64,000 nucleotides of DNA from Brevibacillus_H sp041920465 (GTDB taxonomy: Bacteria; Bacillota; Bacilli; Brevibacillales; Brevibacillaceae): NCBI GenBank assembly GCA_041920465.1, contig JBHGXW010000029.1:43038-107037 (forward strand), given 5' to 3'. Below the pieces are notes generated by a model, which had not been told where the DNA came from, did not search any database, and was given only the letters and a program-made list of their open reading frames with translations. A program made the position numbers and the translations under genes. Below, one piece after another: positions 51,355-60,339 of this stretch. Within the stretch, counting starts at the first letter, position 1. Each line of letters begins with the position of its first letter.

Positions 51355-52085
51355 AAAGACTGAAGTGCATTGTCGCCTATGACGGGACCGATTTTTCCGG
51401 ATTTCAGGTTCAACCTGACCAGATTACGGTTCAAGGAGAGATTGAAGCTGCCCTTTCCCGGATTACCGGACAGCCTGTTCAAATTTCCGGATCTGGCAGG
51501 ACGGACGCAGGCGTACACGCAAGAGGGCAGGTTTTTCACTTTGATACCGACAGCACCATTCCCGTGGAGAAATGGCGGTTCATTTTAAACAATCAGCTTC
51601 CTGACTCGATTATCATCCAGTCGGTAGAAGAAGTAGAAAGCCAGTTCCACTCCCGTTTTGATGTCAGGGCCAAAGAATATCGTTACTGCATTGATAATGG
51701 GACAGTACCTGATCTATTCCGACACCGGTATGCCGAACATATCCGCTACCCGCTTGATGTGCAGAGGATGCAAGAGGCAGCCTCCCATTTAATCGGCGAA
51801 CATGATTTTACTTCTTTTTGTTCGGCTAAGACGCATGTGGAAGATAAGGTTCGAACCATTTTTGATTTACGGATAGAACGGGAAAACAATCTGATTTGGA
51901 TTATCTGTCAGGGGAACGGGTTTCTCTACAACATGGTGAGAATTATTGCAGGCACGTTGATAGAAGTAGGACAGGGCAAACGCGATCCCGATGAAATCCC
52001 TGCTATTTTGGCGGCTTGTGACCGTGAGCGTGCTGGATTGACAGCTCCGGCCAAAGGGTTAACCATGTGGGAAGTTTTTTACTAG
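51351..52085 (+). CDS. truA: tRNA pseudouridine(38-40) synthase
   Basis: A 244-aa TruA. The catalytic Asp is D52 in SGSGRTDAGVHARGQV. The start is the ATG overlapping the ecfT stop (ATGA), with GGGGAAGG upstream; an ATG 12 bp earlier is in frame. It links the ecf genes to rplM as in B. subtilis. Confidence 0.96.
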   Translation: MKRLKCIVAYDGTDFSGFQVQPDQITVQGEIEAALSRITGQPVQISGSGRTDAGVHARGQVFHFDTDSTIPVEKWRFILNNQLPDSIIIQSVEEVESQFHSRFDVRAKEYRYCIDNGTVPDLFRHRYAEHIRYPLDVQRMQEAASHLIGEHDFTSFCSAKTHVEDKVRTIFDLRIERENNLIWIICQGNGFLYNMVRIIAGTLIEVGQGKRDPDEIPAILAACDRERAGLTAPAKGLTMWEVFY

Positions 52086-52104
52086 GAGATTTTCAGGGAA
52101 TCAC

Positions 52105-52133
52105 TTGACTCTCTATTCAATGTGTAGTACGAT
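52105..52133 (+). promoter_or_regulatory. Promoter for rplM-rpsI
   Basis: TTGACT (52105-52110), a 17-nt spacer, then TACGAT (52128-52133). It gives a leader of about 230 nt. Confidence 0.75.
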
Positions 52134-52139
52134 ATTTCT

Positions 52140-52370
52140 TGGTATTTTTCATACCCGCTAGCCCCACTCTAGCCCCGGGATTGAAAAGTAAAAAGAACGT
52201 TTTTTTTTGTGTGAAAAACGTCTTGACGTTTTTCATAAGAGGTTCAATTTGATCGCAACGCGGTCAACAGAAAAAGTAAAACTTTTTTGTTGACACACCT
52301 GGAGAGGTTGATCACCGTTGCAACTCTCTCATGATCTAATGTAACGGGCAATTATTTAGGAGGGACAAAC
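52140..52370 (+). promoter_or_regulatory. Ribosomal protein L13 leader
   Basis: The long leader before rplM matches the position of the known L13 leader motif of Bacillota. It contains ACGTTTTT and AAAAACGT, and a second partner GACGTTTTTC, so GAAAAACGTC (about 52203-52212) can pair either with the upstream or the downstream arm, as an antiterminator/terminator would. A covariance search would confirm the family. Confidence 0.6.
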
Positions 52371-52808
52371 ATGCGTACCACATATATGGCGAAACCGCTT
52401 CAAGTTGAGCGTAAATGGTACATCGTTGACGCAGCAGGCCAAACTCTTGGTCGTCTCGCAAGCGAAGTAGCTTCCATTCTGCGCGGTAAAAATAAGCCTG
52501 AATTCACTCCACATGTTGATACTGGTGACTTCGTTATCGTAATCAACGCGGACAAAATCAAATTGACTGGTAAGAAGCTTTCTGACAAGATCTACTACAC
52601 TCACTCCCTGTATCCAGGAGGTTTGAAAGCGACTACTGCCGGCGATATGTTGAAAAACAAACCAGAGCGTATGTTCGAAATCGCGGTAAAAGGTATGTTG
52701 CCTAAAAACAGCTTGGGACGTCAAATGTTCACGAAGCTGAAAGTATACGCTGGTGCGGAACATCCACATGCAGCTCAAAAACCAGAAGTTTGGCAAATTC
52801 GTGGTTAA
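52371..52808 (+). CDS. rplM: 50S ribosomal protein L13
   Basis: A 145-aa early-assembly protein. MRTTYMAKPLQVERKWYIVD and the LPKNSLGRQMFTKLKVYAG stretch are diagnostic. AGGAGGG precedes the ATG. L13 is thought to bind the leader of its own mRNA in related bacteria. Confidence 0.98.
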   Translation: MRTTYMAKPLQVERKWYIVDAAGQTLGRLASEVASILRGKNKPEFTPHVDTGDFVIVINADKIKLTGKKLSDKIYYTHSLYPGGLKATTAGDMLKNKPERMFEIAVKGMLPKNSLGRQMFTKLKVYAGAEHPHAAQKPEVWQIRG

Positions 52809-52830
52809 TTGAAAAGGGAGGAAATGACTC

Positions 52831-53223
52831 GTGGCACAAGTACAATACTACGGTACAGGTCGTCGTAAGCACTCCGTAGCACGCGTTCGCTTGGTTCCAG
52901 GCGAAGGCCGCATCGTGATCAACAAGCGTGATATGGATAACTACTTTGGTTTAGATACTTTGAAATTAATCGTGAAGCAACCACTCGTATTGACTGAAAC
53001 TCTCGGTCGTTACGATGTGCTCGTAAACGTTGCTGGTGGCGGTACTACAGGTCAAGCTGGTGCAATCCGTCACGGTGTAGCTCGCGCTCTTTTGAAAGCA
53101 GATCCTGAGCTCCGCGGCGTTCTCAAACGTGCTGGTTTCTTAACTCGTGACCCACGTATGAAAGAGCGTAAAAAATACGGACTCAAAGCTGCTCGTCGCG
53201 CTCCACAATTCTCCAAACGTTAA
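52831..53223 (+). CDS. rpsI: 30S ribosomal protein S9
   Basis: A 130-aa S9 whose C-terminal tail reaches the P-site tRNA: the tail (KKYGLKAARRAPQFSKR) is intact including the terminal Lys-Arg. It starts at a GTG with GGGAGG upstream, 22 bp after rplM. Confidence 0.98.
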   Translation: MAQVQYYGTGRRKHSVARVRLVPGEGRIVINKRDMDNYFGLDTLKLIVKQPLVLTETLGRYDVLVNVAGGGTTGQAGAIRHGVARALLKADPELRGVLKRAGFLTRDPRMKERKKYGLKAARRAPQFSKR

Positions 53224-53235
53224 TATTGGCCGATC

Positions 53236-53277
53236 AACCCCTTGCCTCCTATGGGAGCCAGGGGGTTTTTATTTTTA
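53236..53277 (+). terminator. Terminator after rpsI
   Basis: AACCCC plus TTGCCTCC pairs with GGAGCCA plus GGGGGTT, followed by TTTATTTTT. Confidence 0.88.
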
Positions 53278-53397
53278 TGATCGGAAAGTGCAACTGTTTT
53301 CCATTCAAGACAAAGTGAAAGCAACATCCAACCCCTGAAAAAGACGCGTGTTCGCAGTGGCAGGGCGAACTTTCTGGAAGGTTAAGAATTTTTAAAT

Positions 53398-53441
53398 GGG
53401 GGGCCCCGCCGGGCGCAGCGTTAGTTATAGCCCGGGTGGGT
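53398..53441. repeat. GC-rich intergenic element similar to the one before rplJ
   Basis: It contains GGGGCCCC (53400-53407), GGCGCAGCGTTAG and GCCCGGGTGGGT, an arrangement resembling 17644-17746 but shorter. It sits at the left edge of the accessory pair 53512-57514. Confidence 0.4.
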
Positions 53442-53511
53442 TTATTTGTGGTATTATGTGGAAGGATTACATTCCTTAGAAATAATGGGGTTGATAGGCT
53501 TGAGGGGAGTA

Positions 53512-55698
53512 GTGCATCGGTTAGTTGTAATCTTCTGTTTGTTTTGTCTCATGATTGTTCCGGAGACGGCGGTCATGGCAAAAGGCAAAAAAGCGATGAA
53601 CATGAAGCAACAAGGGACAAGCCCAACGATTTGGAAAGGGGAAGCTGATGAAGCCCGTCTCCTTTTATTTGATGCCTCCGGTCTTTATTGGGAAGTTGAC
53701 GTGGAGGGTGAAGGGGATGATTACAAGGAAATCATTTATCATTACGACGGTAACACGATCGAAGAATTGGATGATCTGCGAGGATACGAATTGGGAAGTG
53801 TTGAACAAGACGGGATTCGTGTATGGATGGAGTCTACAGGACAATATTGGGGTAATTTTCGATTGTATGCTAAAGTTGACGGCAAGAAAAAATTTCTTGC
53901 AGACTTGGATGATCCAGCCTTCCAAATTCAGATTCAGTATCCAATCATCTCGTGGCAAGCATCTGAGGAGCACTGGAACTACAAATTGGTTTCTTATCAG
54001 TATGATTTAGAAACGGGCAAGTTAAGCTCTACCGAGTCATTCGGCCTTTTAAACGACATGGTGTACAAATCGGCCCAACCTTGGTCAGAGTACATGCGCG
54101 CATTTGAGGTAAAAGAATTTGAATACGGCGGATATTCCAGTTGGAATGCAACTGCCAATCACTTTGTCTGGAATGAGATGAGCGGAATTTACATGGACTC
54201 CGTGGGGAAAAAAGACGGATTTTTGCAAATTTCCGATCAACCAGACTCCAACAGTATATTGTCGGTCGATGAGCAGTATGTGACTTGGCAGAATCGACAT
54301 GGATTGGGGATCTATTCTTTTCACGATAATAGGTCATATCAAATTGATTCAAAGGATTTTGAATTTGAAAAAGCATCTGCGTTAAGTTATGACGGGAAGG
54401 TATGTATTTTGGCTGAGACATCTGAAGGATTTGAACTTCAATTGCTTTCTATTGACGAGCTTCTTCACAAATACCCGTCAGGAAATATCGAGGATTTTGA
54501 ACCGAAGGCGATTTCTCCTCATTATGTAAATGGCGTACAAGCACTTCTGAATAGTGAACCACAGAATATTGCGGCATCTGGTAAGTATTTGGCTTGGACA
54601 AAATTCGATTACAATGATTGGTCAGATGCTATTTTGTTCAAAAAAATAAATGAGTCAAAGATTTATTTCATTCCAGGCAAGTGGAAGCAAGTTGCGTTTA
54701 TGGGAGAAGACTTGTATGCGTTGGGGAGTAAGAATTCAGAGGATAAAGATAGATATGACGACGATGAAGAAGATCGAGTTGGAATCTATCGAATCAACCT
54801 GGAAACCGGGGATACAGAGCTTGTATATTCACTCGCAGAAGACGAAGAGGATGATGATTATGATGAAGATGTGGATTTGATGGTTTCGAATTTCCGCGCA
54901 GACTCAAAATATTTGTACTGGTTTCAGCCTCAGGATGAAAGCATCGTCCGGTTTGATCCAGTAGAGAAAACCGAGGCTTTGATTGATCTGGGCACTGACG
55001 ATGTGGTTGCCTGGGATCTGAGAGACAGTCAAGTTGTTTGGGTCGAGGAACGCAAACGAGAATACCTGATGATGATGAAAAAAGACGGGGAAGAAGAACA
55101 AGTTTTGACACGTTGGGCGACAAAAGACGGAAAAACAGAAGCCGTCGCATTCGATGGAACACGGGTAGCTTGGACAGTTAACGGGAATAAGCAGTCAAAA
55201 GTAATGATGTACGATCTGGGTAAGAAAAAAGAAAAATCGATTTATACAGGCAAAAAAATATTATCGACTCCGGTGTCAATTGTAGATGGCAGCATTTATT
55301 TTATCGAAGACCTTTCCTACGATGGCTCCCGTCTCATGCGTTATGATCTTAAAACGAACAAAACAGCAAGCTTTGGCAACGAAGTCTCCAATTTTGTTGT
55401 ACAGGGCACTAACTTGTATTATGTAGATGAGGATCCTCATACTGATGAAGTTTATTATTTGCTGAACAAAAAGGCAAAAAGCAAAGGCGGAATCAATTTA
55501 ACTTACAAATGGAGTGAGTTGGCAAAAAACAACCAGCAAAAATGGTATGATATTCGCTACTCCTTCCTCCCTGCTGATATAACCGTTACAATTGGTGACG
55601 ATGAGTATTCATGGGATCAATTGCTGGAAGACCAAAACAAATGGTTAGATGCACTGGAAGAGATGCCTGACCAAATTACAGTCTCCGTATCGATGTAA
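53512..55698 (+). CDS. Secreted or surface beta-propeller-like protein, function unknown
   Basis: A 728-aa protein I cannot name. After a signal-peptide-like start (hydrophobic LVVIFCLFCLMIVP, then a likely cleavage near VMA), it has repeated short strands with Trp/Tyr-Asp patterns (LYWFQPQDESIVRFDPVEK; LMRYDLKTNKTASFGNEVSN), as in TolB- or YVTN-type propellers. Two highly acidic runs (YDDDEEDRVG and EDEEDDDYDEDVD) could bind Ca2+ or be disordered. The GTG at 53512 follows GAGGGGAG at short spacing; the frame is open upstream to 53446, with GTG (53458) and ATG (53485) as alternatives. Less codon-biased than its ribosomal neighbours. Ended by a strong terminator. Confidence 0.8.
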   Translation: MHRLVVIFCLFCLMIVPETAVMAKGKKAMNMKQQGTSPTIWKGEADEARLLLFDASGLYWEVDVEGEGDDYKEIIYHYDGNTIEELDDLRGYELGSVEQDGIRVWMESTGQYWGNFRLYAKVDGKKKFLADLDDPAFQIQIQYPIISWQASEEHWNYKLVSYQYDLETGKLSSTESFGLLNDMVYKSAQPWSEYMRAFEVKEFEYGGYSSWNATANHFVWNEMSGIYMDSVGKKDGFLQISDQPDSNSILSVDEQYVTWQNRHGLGIYSFHDNRSYQIDSKDFEFEKASALSYDGKVCILAETSEGFELQLLSIDELLHKYPSGNIEDFEPKAISPHYVNGVQALLNSEPQNIAASGKYLAWTKFDYNDWSDAILFKKINESKIYFIPGKWKQVAFMGEDLYALGSKNSEDKDRYDDDEEDRVGIYRINLETGDTELVYSLAEDEEDDDYDEDVDLMVSNFRADSKYLYWFQPQDESIVRFDPVEKTEALIDLGTDDVVAWDLRDSQVVWVEERKREYLMMMKKDGEEEQVLTRWATKDGKTEAVAFDGTRVAWTVNGNKQSKVMMYDLGKKKEKSIYTGKKILSTPVSIVDGSIYFIEDLSYDGSRLMRYDLKTNKTASFGNEVSNFVVQGTNLYYVDEDPHTDEVYYLLNKKAKSKGGINLTYKWSELAKNNQQKWYDIRYSFLPADITVTIGDDEYSWDQLLEDQNKWLDALEEMPDQITVSVSM

Positions 55699-55724
55699 AA
55701 GCTTCTCCACGGGAGAAGCTTTTT
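55697..55724 (+). terminator. Terminator after the beta-propeller-like gene
   Basis: AAAGCTTCTC pairs perfectly with GAGAAGCTTT over a short loop and is followed by T residues. It also separates the gene from the downstream Wzy-like gene. Confidence 0.88.
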
Positions 55725-55771
55725 CCCTGCACAGAAAAAGCTGAATTCGCTGGTTGGAAGGAGAAATATCT

Positions 55772-57514
55772 TTGAACGCTTGGTTGTTTATCGGGCTTAG
55801 TTGCATCGGATTTTGGCTGCAAGGCTTGTTTTTTGGTTGGGAGACCTTTCTAATTTCGATTGGTCTAGGTCTGCTCATGGTGAAACTTGTGATTTCCAAA
55901 GAACAACTCCGTTTACCGCTAAGAGAGAGTTTGTTCTTCTTATTCTTTGTCATTGGTTATGGACTTCATCTGATAGGGAACCCTGGTAATGGCGTGTTTA
56001 TTAATACGTTTCAACTGTTTGTCGTTGCGTGGGCCATAATTATAGGACTTCATCTGATTCATTCAAATGATTTGATTCAGAGATGGTACCAGGCTTTTGT
56101 TTGGAATGGGATCACCTTGCTTGTCTTTGGTTGGATGTTTAAAAACGGTGATTTACTGGATTCGGTATTTGGTTATGCCAATATCCTGGCTGCTATTTGT
56201 ATGATGCTGATGTTTCTTTTGTATGATCAATGGTTGATAGCCGCTCCATCCAAGAGAAGGAATTATCTGCTTCTGCTGTTAATAGGTATTGCCGTTTCAT
56301 TGATTGCAACTAGTGCGCGTATCGCTTGGGGATTAACGTTCATTGGATTAATCGTACAAACAGTATTTAGTCTGGAGAATCCTAATAAACATGATCTCCT
56401 TAAGAAATGGACTGCCATTGTCGCAGTTGCCGTCACGGTTGTTTTCGCTGTTTCTTTGATGAATTTTGCCTTATGGAATGAACTAACCCAATTATCTTCT
56501 CTGCGTATACGATTTACCTACTATTGGGATGCCTTTAGAATCGTCCGGGAGAATCCGTGGTGGGGAATCGGGGCTGACGGTTGGGGAAAACTGCAGTATC
56601 AGTATCAAACCGCCTTCTATACAGTTCAACACGTCCACAATCATTTGCTGCAACTTTGGCTGGATGGTGGATTCCTGCCTGTCTTGGCTTGGATTTTCTT
56701 TCTTTGTATGTTAGTAAAGGACTTCTTTATTATTCGCCAAATAAATGATCGTAAAAAACGTGGATTTACTTTTAGTGTATGGCTTGGCACTGTATCAGTC
56801 GTTACTTACTCCTTTCTTGATTTTATCCTCTCGTTTCCGGCATTGATGATTACCGTATGTATGTACTTTGCCGTAAATCGAACACTGTTTCCTCATGATC
56901 GGGCCCTGTTTTATCGCCTCCCTCAACCAGTTCCCATCGTGGTTGCCGTTCTGGTTTTGGCAGTGGGAGCGGCGGGATTGTACAGAGAGATCCAAAACAA
57001 CAGAGCGAATCGGGCGCTTGCTGAAGGGGAAATTCATACCGTGCTGCAATATGAACATTTCCCAGCCTGGACAATACCGGGTACAGAGAGAAACATTCTG
57101 TTAGGAAAAGCTTATGCGGAAAAAGCGAAACGGTCCAATAGGAATACAGACTGGGAACGTTCACTGGAATATTTCAAACGAGGGATGGAATCAGATCCGA
57201 ATGATGCCCATTTTTATCCGGAAGCTGCGTATGCTGCTCTTCAGTTGAAGGAATATCCTTTAGCTGTGCAGTATGCTTCCCGCTTAATCAGTTTGCAGCC
57301 TGGCATCAGTCAAAATTATGAATTATATGCCTATACCCTTCTGAAAGCCGGAGAATATCAACAGGTATTACAAATTCCCGAAATGTTGAGACAGAAACAG
57401 GAAGAGATTGAACACAAAGCGTTGTTTACGCAGTACATTCCTGACCTGAGGCCTTCTATCAAACTGCAGAGAATGTTGGAAGAAGCTCGTCTGAAACTGG
57501 CAAAATCGTCATAA
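55772..57514 (+). CDS. O-antigen ligase / Wzy-like polymerase with C-terminal TPRs
   Basis: A 580-aa membrane protein with about 11 hydrophobic segments and, in the large loop, the Wzy_C-type pattern (YYWDAFRIVRENPWWGIGAD, then HVHNHLLQLWLDGGFLPVLA). The last 170 residues look like TPR helices (WERSLEYFKRGMESDPND; EYPLAVQYASRLISLQPG). Relatives polymerise or ligate surface glycans, but in a Gram-positive the substrate is unknown. AAGGAG lies 8 nt before the TTG at 55772. It follows the secreted propeller-like gene and precedes cwlD. Confidence 0.85.
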   Translation: MNAWLFIGLSCIGFWLQGLFFGWETFLISIGLGLLMVKLVISKEQLRLPLRESLFFLFFVIGYGLHLIGNPGNGVFINTFQLFVVAWAIIIGLHLIHSNDLIQRWYQAFVWNGITLLVFGWMFKNGDLLDSVFGYANILAAICMMLMFLLYDQWLIAAPSKRRNYLLLLLIGIAVSLIATSARIAWGLTFIGLIVQTVFSLENPNKHDLLKKWTAIVAVAVTVVFAVSLMNFALWNELTQLSSLRIRFTYYWDAFRIVRENPWWGIGADGWGKLQYQYQTAFYTVQHVHNHLLQLWLDGGFLPVLAWIFFLCMLVKDFFIIRQINDRKKRGFTFSVWLGTVSVVTYSFLDFILSFPALMITVCMYFAVNRTLFPHDRALFYRLPQPVPIVVAVLVLAVGAAGLYREIQNNRANRALAEGEIHTVLQYEHFPAWTIPGTERNILLGKAYAEKAKRSNRNTDWERSLEYFKRGMESDPNDAHFYPEAAYAALQLKEYPLAVQYASRLISLQPGISQNYELYAYTLLKAGEYQQVLQIPEMLRQKQEEIEHKALFTQYIPDLRPSIKLQRMLEEARLKLAKSS

Positions 57515-57568
57515 TTCACCCACCCTGTCCATAAGATGTACAGAAGATGGGACAAAGGGGCGGTTGTC

Positions 57569-58285
57569 GTGGCAAGAAAAGTGATCGGATGGATTTTGGC
57601 ATTTTTTTTGCTCATCGTTATTTTTACATACAGGGCGCCTGATCACTCCTCGTGGTCAACCTGGACGCTGCCTTTGGCAGGCACGGTCATCGCAATCGAT
57701 CCGGGGCATGGCGGAGTGGACGGAGGAGCTGTCAGTCAAGACGGAAAAGTCGTGGAGAAAGATGTCACTTTGCCGATTAGTTTGTACTTGCGCGATTTTT
57801 TACAGCAATCCGGAGCGTTTGTCGTCATGACACGCGAAGATGATAAGGATCTGGCTTCTTCAGAGGCGCATCAGCTAAGGAAACGAAAATCGGAGGATAT
57901 TCGGAGCAGGGTCAAATTCGTCAACGATAATGCACCTGATTTTCTAGTCAGCATTCATCTCAACGCGTTTCCATCGTCCAAATACTCTGGGGCGCAAACC
58001 TTCTTTTACCCAGCCTACAAAGAAAGCAAGGACATGGCCTACCTGATCCAGGACGAGATCAAACGGGTGCTGGAAAATACGAATCGTGTTCCACAAACGA
58101 CGGATGACGTTTATTTGATCCGAGAAGTGGAATGTCCATCTGTGTTAGTTGAGGTAGGGTTTTTGTCAAACTCTTCTGAAGCGAAACAATTGGAAACTGT
58201 CGAGTATCAAAAGGCGATGGCCAACGCGATTTACCAAGGGATATTGCGTCATTTCGCAGGTGAAAAAATTACGGGAACACCTTAG
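57569..58285 (+). CDS. cwlD: Germination-specific N-acetylmuramoyl-L-alanine amidase CwlD
   Basis: Amidase_3 family, needed for muramic delta-lactam in the spore cortex. Zinc site: His in AIDPGHGGVDGG, Glu in EKDVTL and His in SIHLNAFPSS; the catalytic Glu is in VEVGFLSN. An N-terminal membrane anchor (VIGWILAFFLLIVIFTY) is present. By alignment with B. subtilis CwlD the GTG at 57569 (238 aa) is the best start; an ATG at 57536 is in frame without a ribosome-binding site. In B. subtilis it works with the deacetylase PdaA. Confidence 0.94.
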   Translation: MARKVIGWILAFFLLIVIFTYRAPDHSSWSTWTLPLAGTVIAIDPGHGGVDGGAVSQDGKVVEKDVTLPISLYLRDFLQQSGAFVVMTREDDKDLASSEAHQLRKRKSEDIRSRVKFVNDNAPDFLVSIHLNAFPSSKYSGAQTFFYPAYKESKDMAYLIQDEIKRVLENTNRVPQTTDDVYLIREVECPSVLVEVGFLSNSSEAKQLETVEYQKAMANAIYQGILRHFAGEKITGTP

Positions 58286-58411
58286 GTTACTCTGGACCAA
58301 GCTGATATTTCCTGTATTCAGGTGAATCACAACCCAACCGGCACGGGGAAGTTAAAGCCGATCGGGTTATTATTTTTGTGAGCCAGTTCGCTAAAAACCT
58401 CTGTAAGATTG

Positions 58412-58420
58412 TGCTATAAT
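58412..58420 (+). promoter_or_regulatory. Extended -10 promoter for salA/mrp
   Basis: TGCTATAAT is a perfect extended -10 box (TGnTATAAT), about 50 bp upstream of the start. No good -35 lies at 17 nt, which extended -10 promoters tolerate. Confidence 0.6.
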
Positions 58421-58472
58421 GAAGCCGAATTAAAGAAGAATGTACCAGATAACAACTGTCTGAGGTGAAAAA

Positions 58473-59555
58473 ATGATTACGAACGAACAGGTATTAGAGG
58501 CGCTGCGCGGGGTCAAAGATCCTGAGATAAACCGAAGTTTAGTTGAGTTAAATATGATTCGAAATATCCAGATCGATCAAGGTCGCATCAGCTTGGAGGT
58601 GGTACTTACCATCACTGGCTGTCCATTAAAAGCAAAGATCGAAGAAGATGTTGTGAACGCACTGAAAGTACTGGGAGCGAGTGAAGTTCATCTTCGTTTT
58701 GGAGCGATGACGGATGAAGAAAGACTGGCACTTTCTGCCCAATTACGCGGTGGACAAGGCCAAACCCACAATATGGCTCCAGGACAAGTATTAAACCCGA
58801 TTTTGGCTCCTGATTCGAAAACCACCTTTATTGCGATTACATCGGGTAAAGGGGGCGTTGGTAAATCTACCGTAACCGTTAACCTGGCGGTGTCTCTCGC
58901 TCGCCTTGGCAAAAAAGTGGGGATTATCGATGCCGATATCTATGGCTTTAGCGTTCCGGATATGATGAATATTGATCAAAGACCAACCGTGATTGGGGAA
59001 TTAATTCTTCCGGTTGAGAAGTTCGGAGTAAAAGTTATGTCGATGGGCTTCTTCGTGGAAGATAATTCTCCGATTATTTGGCGCGGCCCGATGCTCGGCA
59101 AAATGCTCCGCAACTTCTTATCCGAAGTTCATTGGGGCGAACTGGATTATCTCATTCTCGATTTGCCGCCCGGTACCGGTGACGTGGCGCTTGATGTGCA
59201 CACCATGATCCCGCAAAGCAAAGAAGTTATTGTAACGACACCGCATGCGACTGCCTCTTTCGTTGCGGCTCGTGCAGGGGCTATGGCGATTCGCACAGGG
59301 CATGAACTGCTGGGTATTGTTGAAAATATGGCCTGGTATGAAGCGAAGGACGGTTCCAGGGAATATGTGTTTGGACGCGGTGGCGGAGCGAAACTGGCTG
59401 AACAGTTATCAACTGAATTGTTGGCCCAAATCCCGTTGGCACAACCGGACAACCATCCAGCTGAACCAGATTATTCTCCGTCGATTTACAAACAAGACTC
59501 CGCAATCGGCAAGCTGTATATGGAATTGGCTGAGCGAGTCGTTCAGAAATCATAG
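58473..59555 (+). CDS. salA: Mrp/ApbC-family P-loop ATPase (SalA-like)
   Basis: A 360-aa MinD-superfamily ATPase. An N-terminal DUF59/MIP18 domain (LRGVKDPEINRSLVELNMIR) precedes the deviant Walker A SGKGGVGKST and DADIYGFSVPDM. Relatives carry Fe-S clusters between enzymes; B. subtilis SalA instead acts as a regulator. A C-terminal CxxC typical of the Fe-S carriers is not seen. GAGGTG precedes the ATG. Synteny (cwlD-salA-gerD-kbaA) matches B. subtilis. Confidence 0.92.
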   Translation: MITNEQVLEALRGVKDPEINRSLVELNMIRNIQIDQGRISLEVVLTITGCPLKAKIEEDVVNALKVLGASEVHLRFGAMTDEERLALSAQLRGGQGQTHNMAPGQVLNPILAPDSKTTFIAITSGKGGVGKSTVTVNLAVSLARLGKKVGIIDADIYGFSVPDMMNIDQRPTVIGELILPVEKFGVKVMSMGFFVEDNSPIIWRGPMLGKMLRNFLSEVHWGELDYLILDLPPGTGDVALDVHTMIPQSKEVIVTTPHATASFVAARAGAMAIRTGHELLGIVENMAWYEAKDGSREYVFGRGGGAKLAEQLSTELLAQIPLAQPDNHPAEPDYSPSIYKQDSAIGKLYMELAERVVQKS

Positions 59556-59596
59556 TCGGGTGAACCCAAATAGACAAATCGTATAAAAAATCAGGG

Positions 59597-59628
59597 AGCA
59601 TCACGGTTGACGTGGTGCTTCTTATTTA
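59597..59628 (+). terminator. Terminator after salA
   Basis: AGCATCAC pairs with GTGGTGCT (one G-U) over a 7-nt loop; a T-rich tail follows. Confidence 0.7.
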
Positions 59629-59648
59629 TTTGACTGCGATCTTAAGAT

Positions 59649-59680
59649 TTGATAACCTTCTAATTAGATAAATATCTAAT
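59649..59680 (+). promoter_or_regulatory. Promoter with overlapping palindromic operator for the ArsR-family gene
   Basis: ATTAGATA, AA, TATCTAAT (59663-59680) is a perfect 8+2+8 inverted repeat. It overlaps the predicted -10 (TATCTA at 59673-59678, 18 nt after TTGATA at 59649). The placement fits autorepression by the HTH protein encoded just downstream. Confidence 0.7.
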
Positions 59681-59701
59681 ATTCAAGGAAGGAGGATGTT
59701 T

Positions 59702-60331
59702 ATGCAAATTGATCGTCTCGTTCAATTCCATAAAGCCGTCGGAGATGTAACGAGAATCCGCATCTTGTCCTTACTGGCCAGAAAACCGATGAGCGGTTCG
59801 GAACTGGCGGAGCGTTTGGGCCTTACCCCGGCAACGATTACTCATCATACACAGAAATTAAAAAGTGCCGGCATCGTCAAAGAAAAAAGAGATAAAAACA
59901 CGATCACATTCTTTTTGTTGCCCCGCGATTTAATCCGTCATGCGGAAAGTATTGTTAAGACCATCTTGCCCGACGATTTACCAGTTCTTGATGAATGGCA
60001 GATTTGGCGCCAAGATGAGCCGGTAAAAGAAGGGGATGAAACGATGGTAAAACAGGAAATTGACCGGATTGTAGAGCCTTTCTTCACGGCTGACGGAAAA
60101 CTGAAGCAAATCCCCGCTCAATGGAAGAAACGCCGCTATGTCTTGGAAAAGCTGGCCGCCGGCTTACAATACGGAGTTAACTATACAGAGAAAGAGATCA
60201 GCGATTATTTGCGCCATTACCATGAAGATTACGCCACCCTTAGACGAGAATTAATCATGAACCACATCATGCATCGTTCTGACGGGATATACAGCCTGAA
60301 TCCGCGAGAGCTATGGAAAACGGTTGAGTAA
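59702..60331 (+). CDS. ArsR-family transcriptional regulator with DUF2087 domain
   Basis: A 209-aa fusion: an N-terminal winged HTH (AVGDVTRIRILSLLARKPMSGS, then AERLGLTPATITHHTQKLKS) and a C-terminal DUF2087 domain (PAQWKKRRYVLEKLAAGLQY and onward). No metal-binding Cys motif typical of ArsR/SmtB sensors is present (the protein has no Cys). GGAGG sits 6 nt before the ATG at 59702. The perfect palindrome on its promoter suggests autoregulation; the signal sensed is unknown. Confidence 0.88.
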   Translation: MQIDRLVQFHKAVGDVTRIRILSLLARKPMSGSELAERLGLTPATITHHTQKLKSAGIVKEKRDKNTITFFLLPRDLIRHAESIVKTILPDDLPVLDEWQIWRQDEPVKEGDETMVKQEIDRIVEPFFTADGKLKQIPAQWKKRRYVLEKLAAGLQYGVNYTEKEISDYLRHYHEDYATLRRELIMNHIMHRSDGIYSLNPRELWKTVE

Positions 60332-60339
60332 AACAAACA

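Noticed and set aside
57536..57568. Upstream ATG start for cwlD
   Set aside because: No ribosome-binding site, and the extra residues are absent from B. subtilis CwlD; the GTG at 57569 fits better.
59649..59654. Considered ArsR-type metal resistance operon
   Set aside because: No metal-binding Cys motif in the regulator and no efflux or reductase gene next to it.
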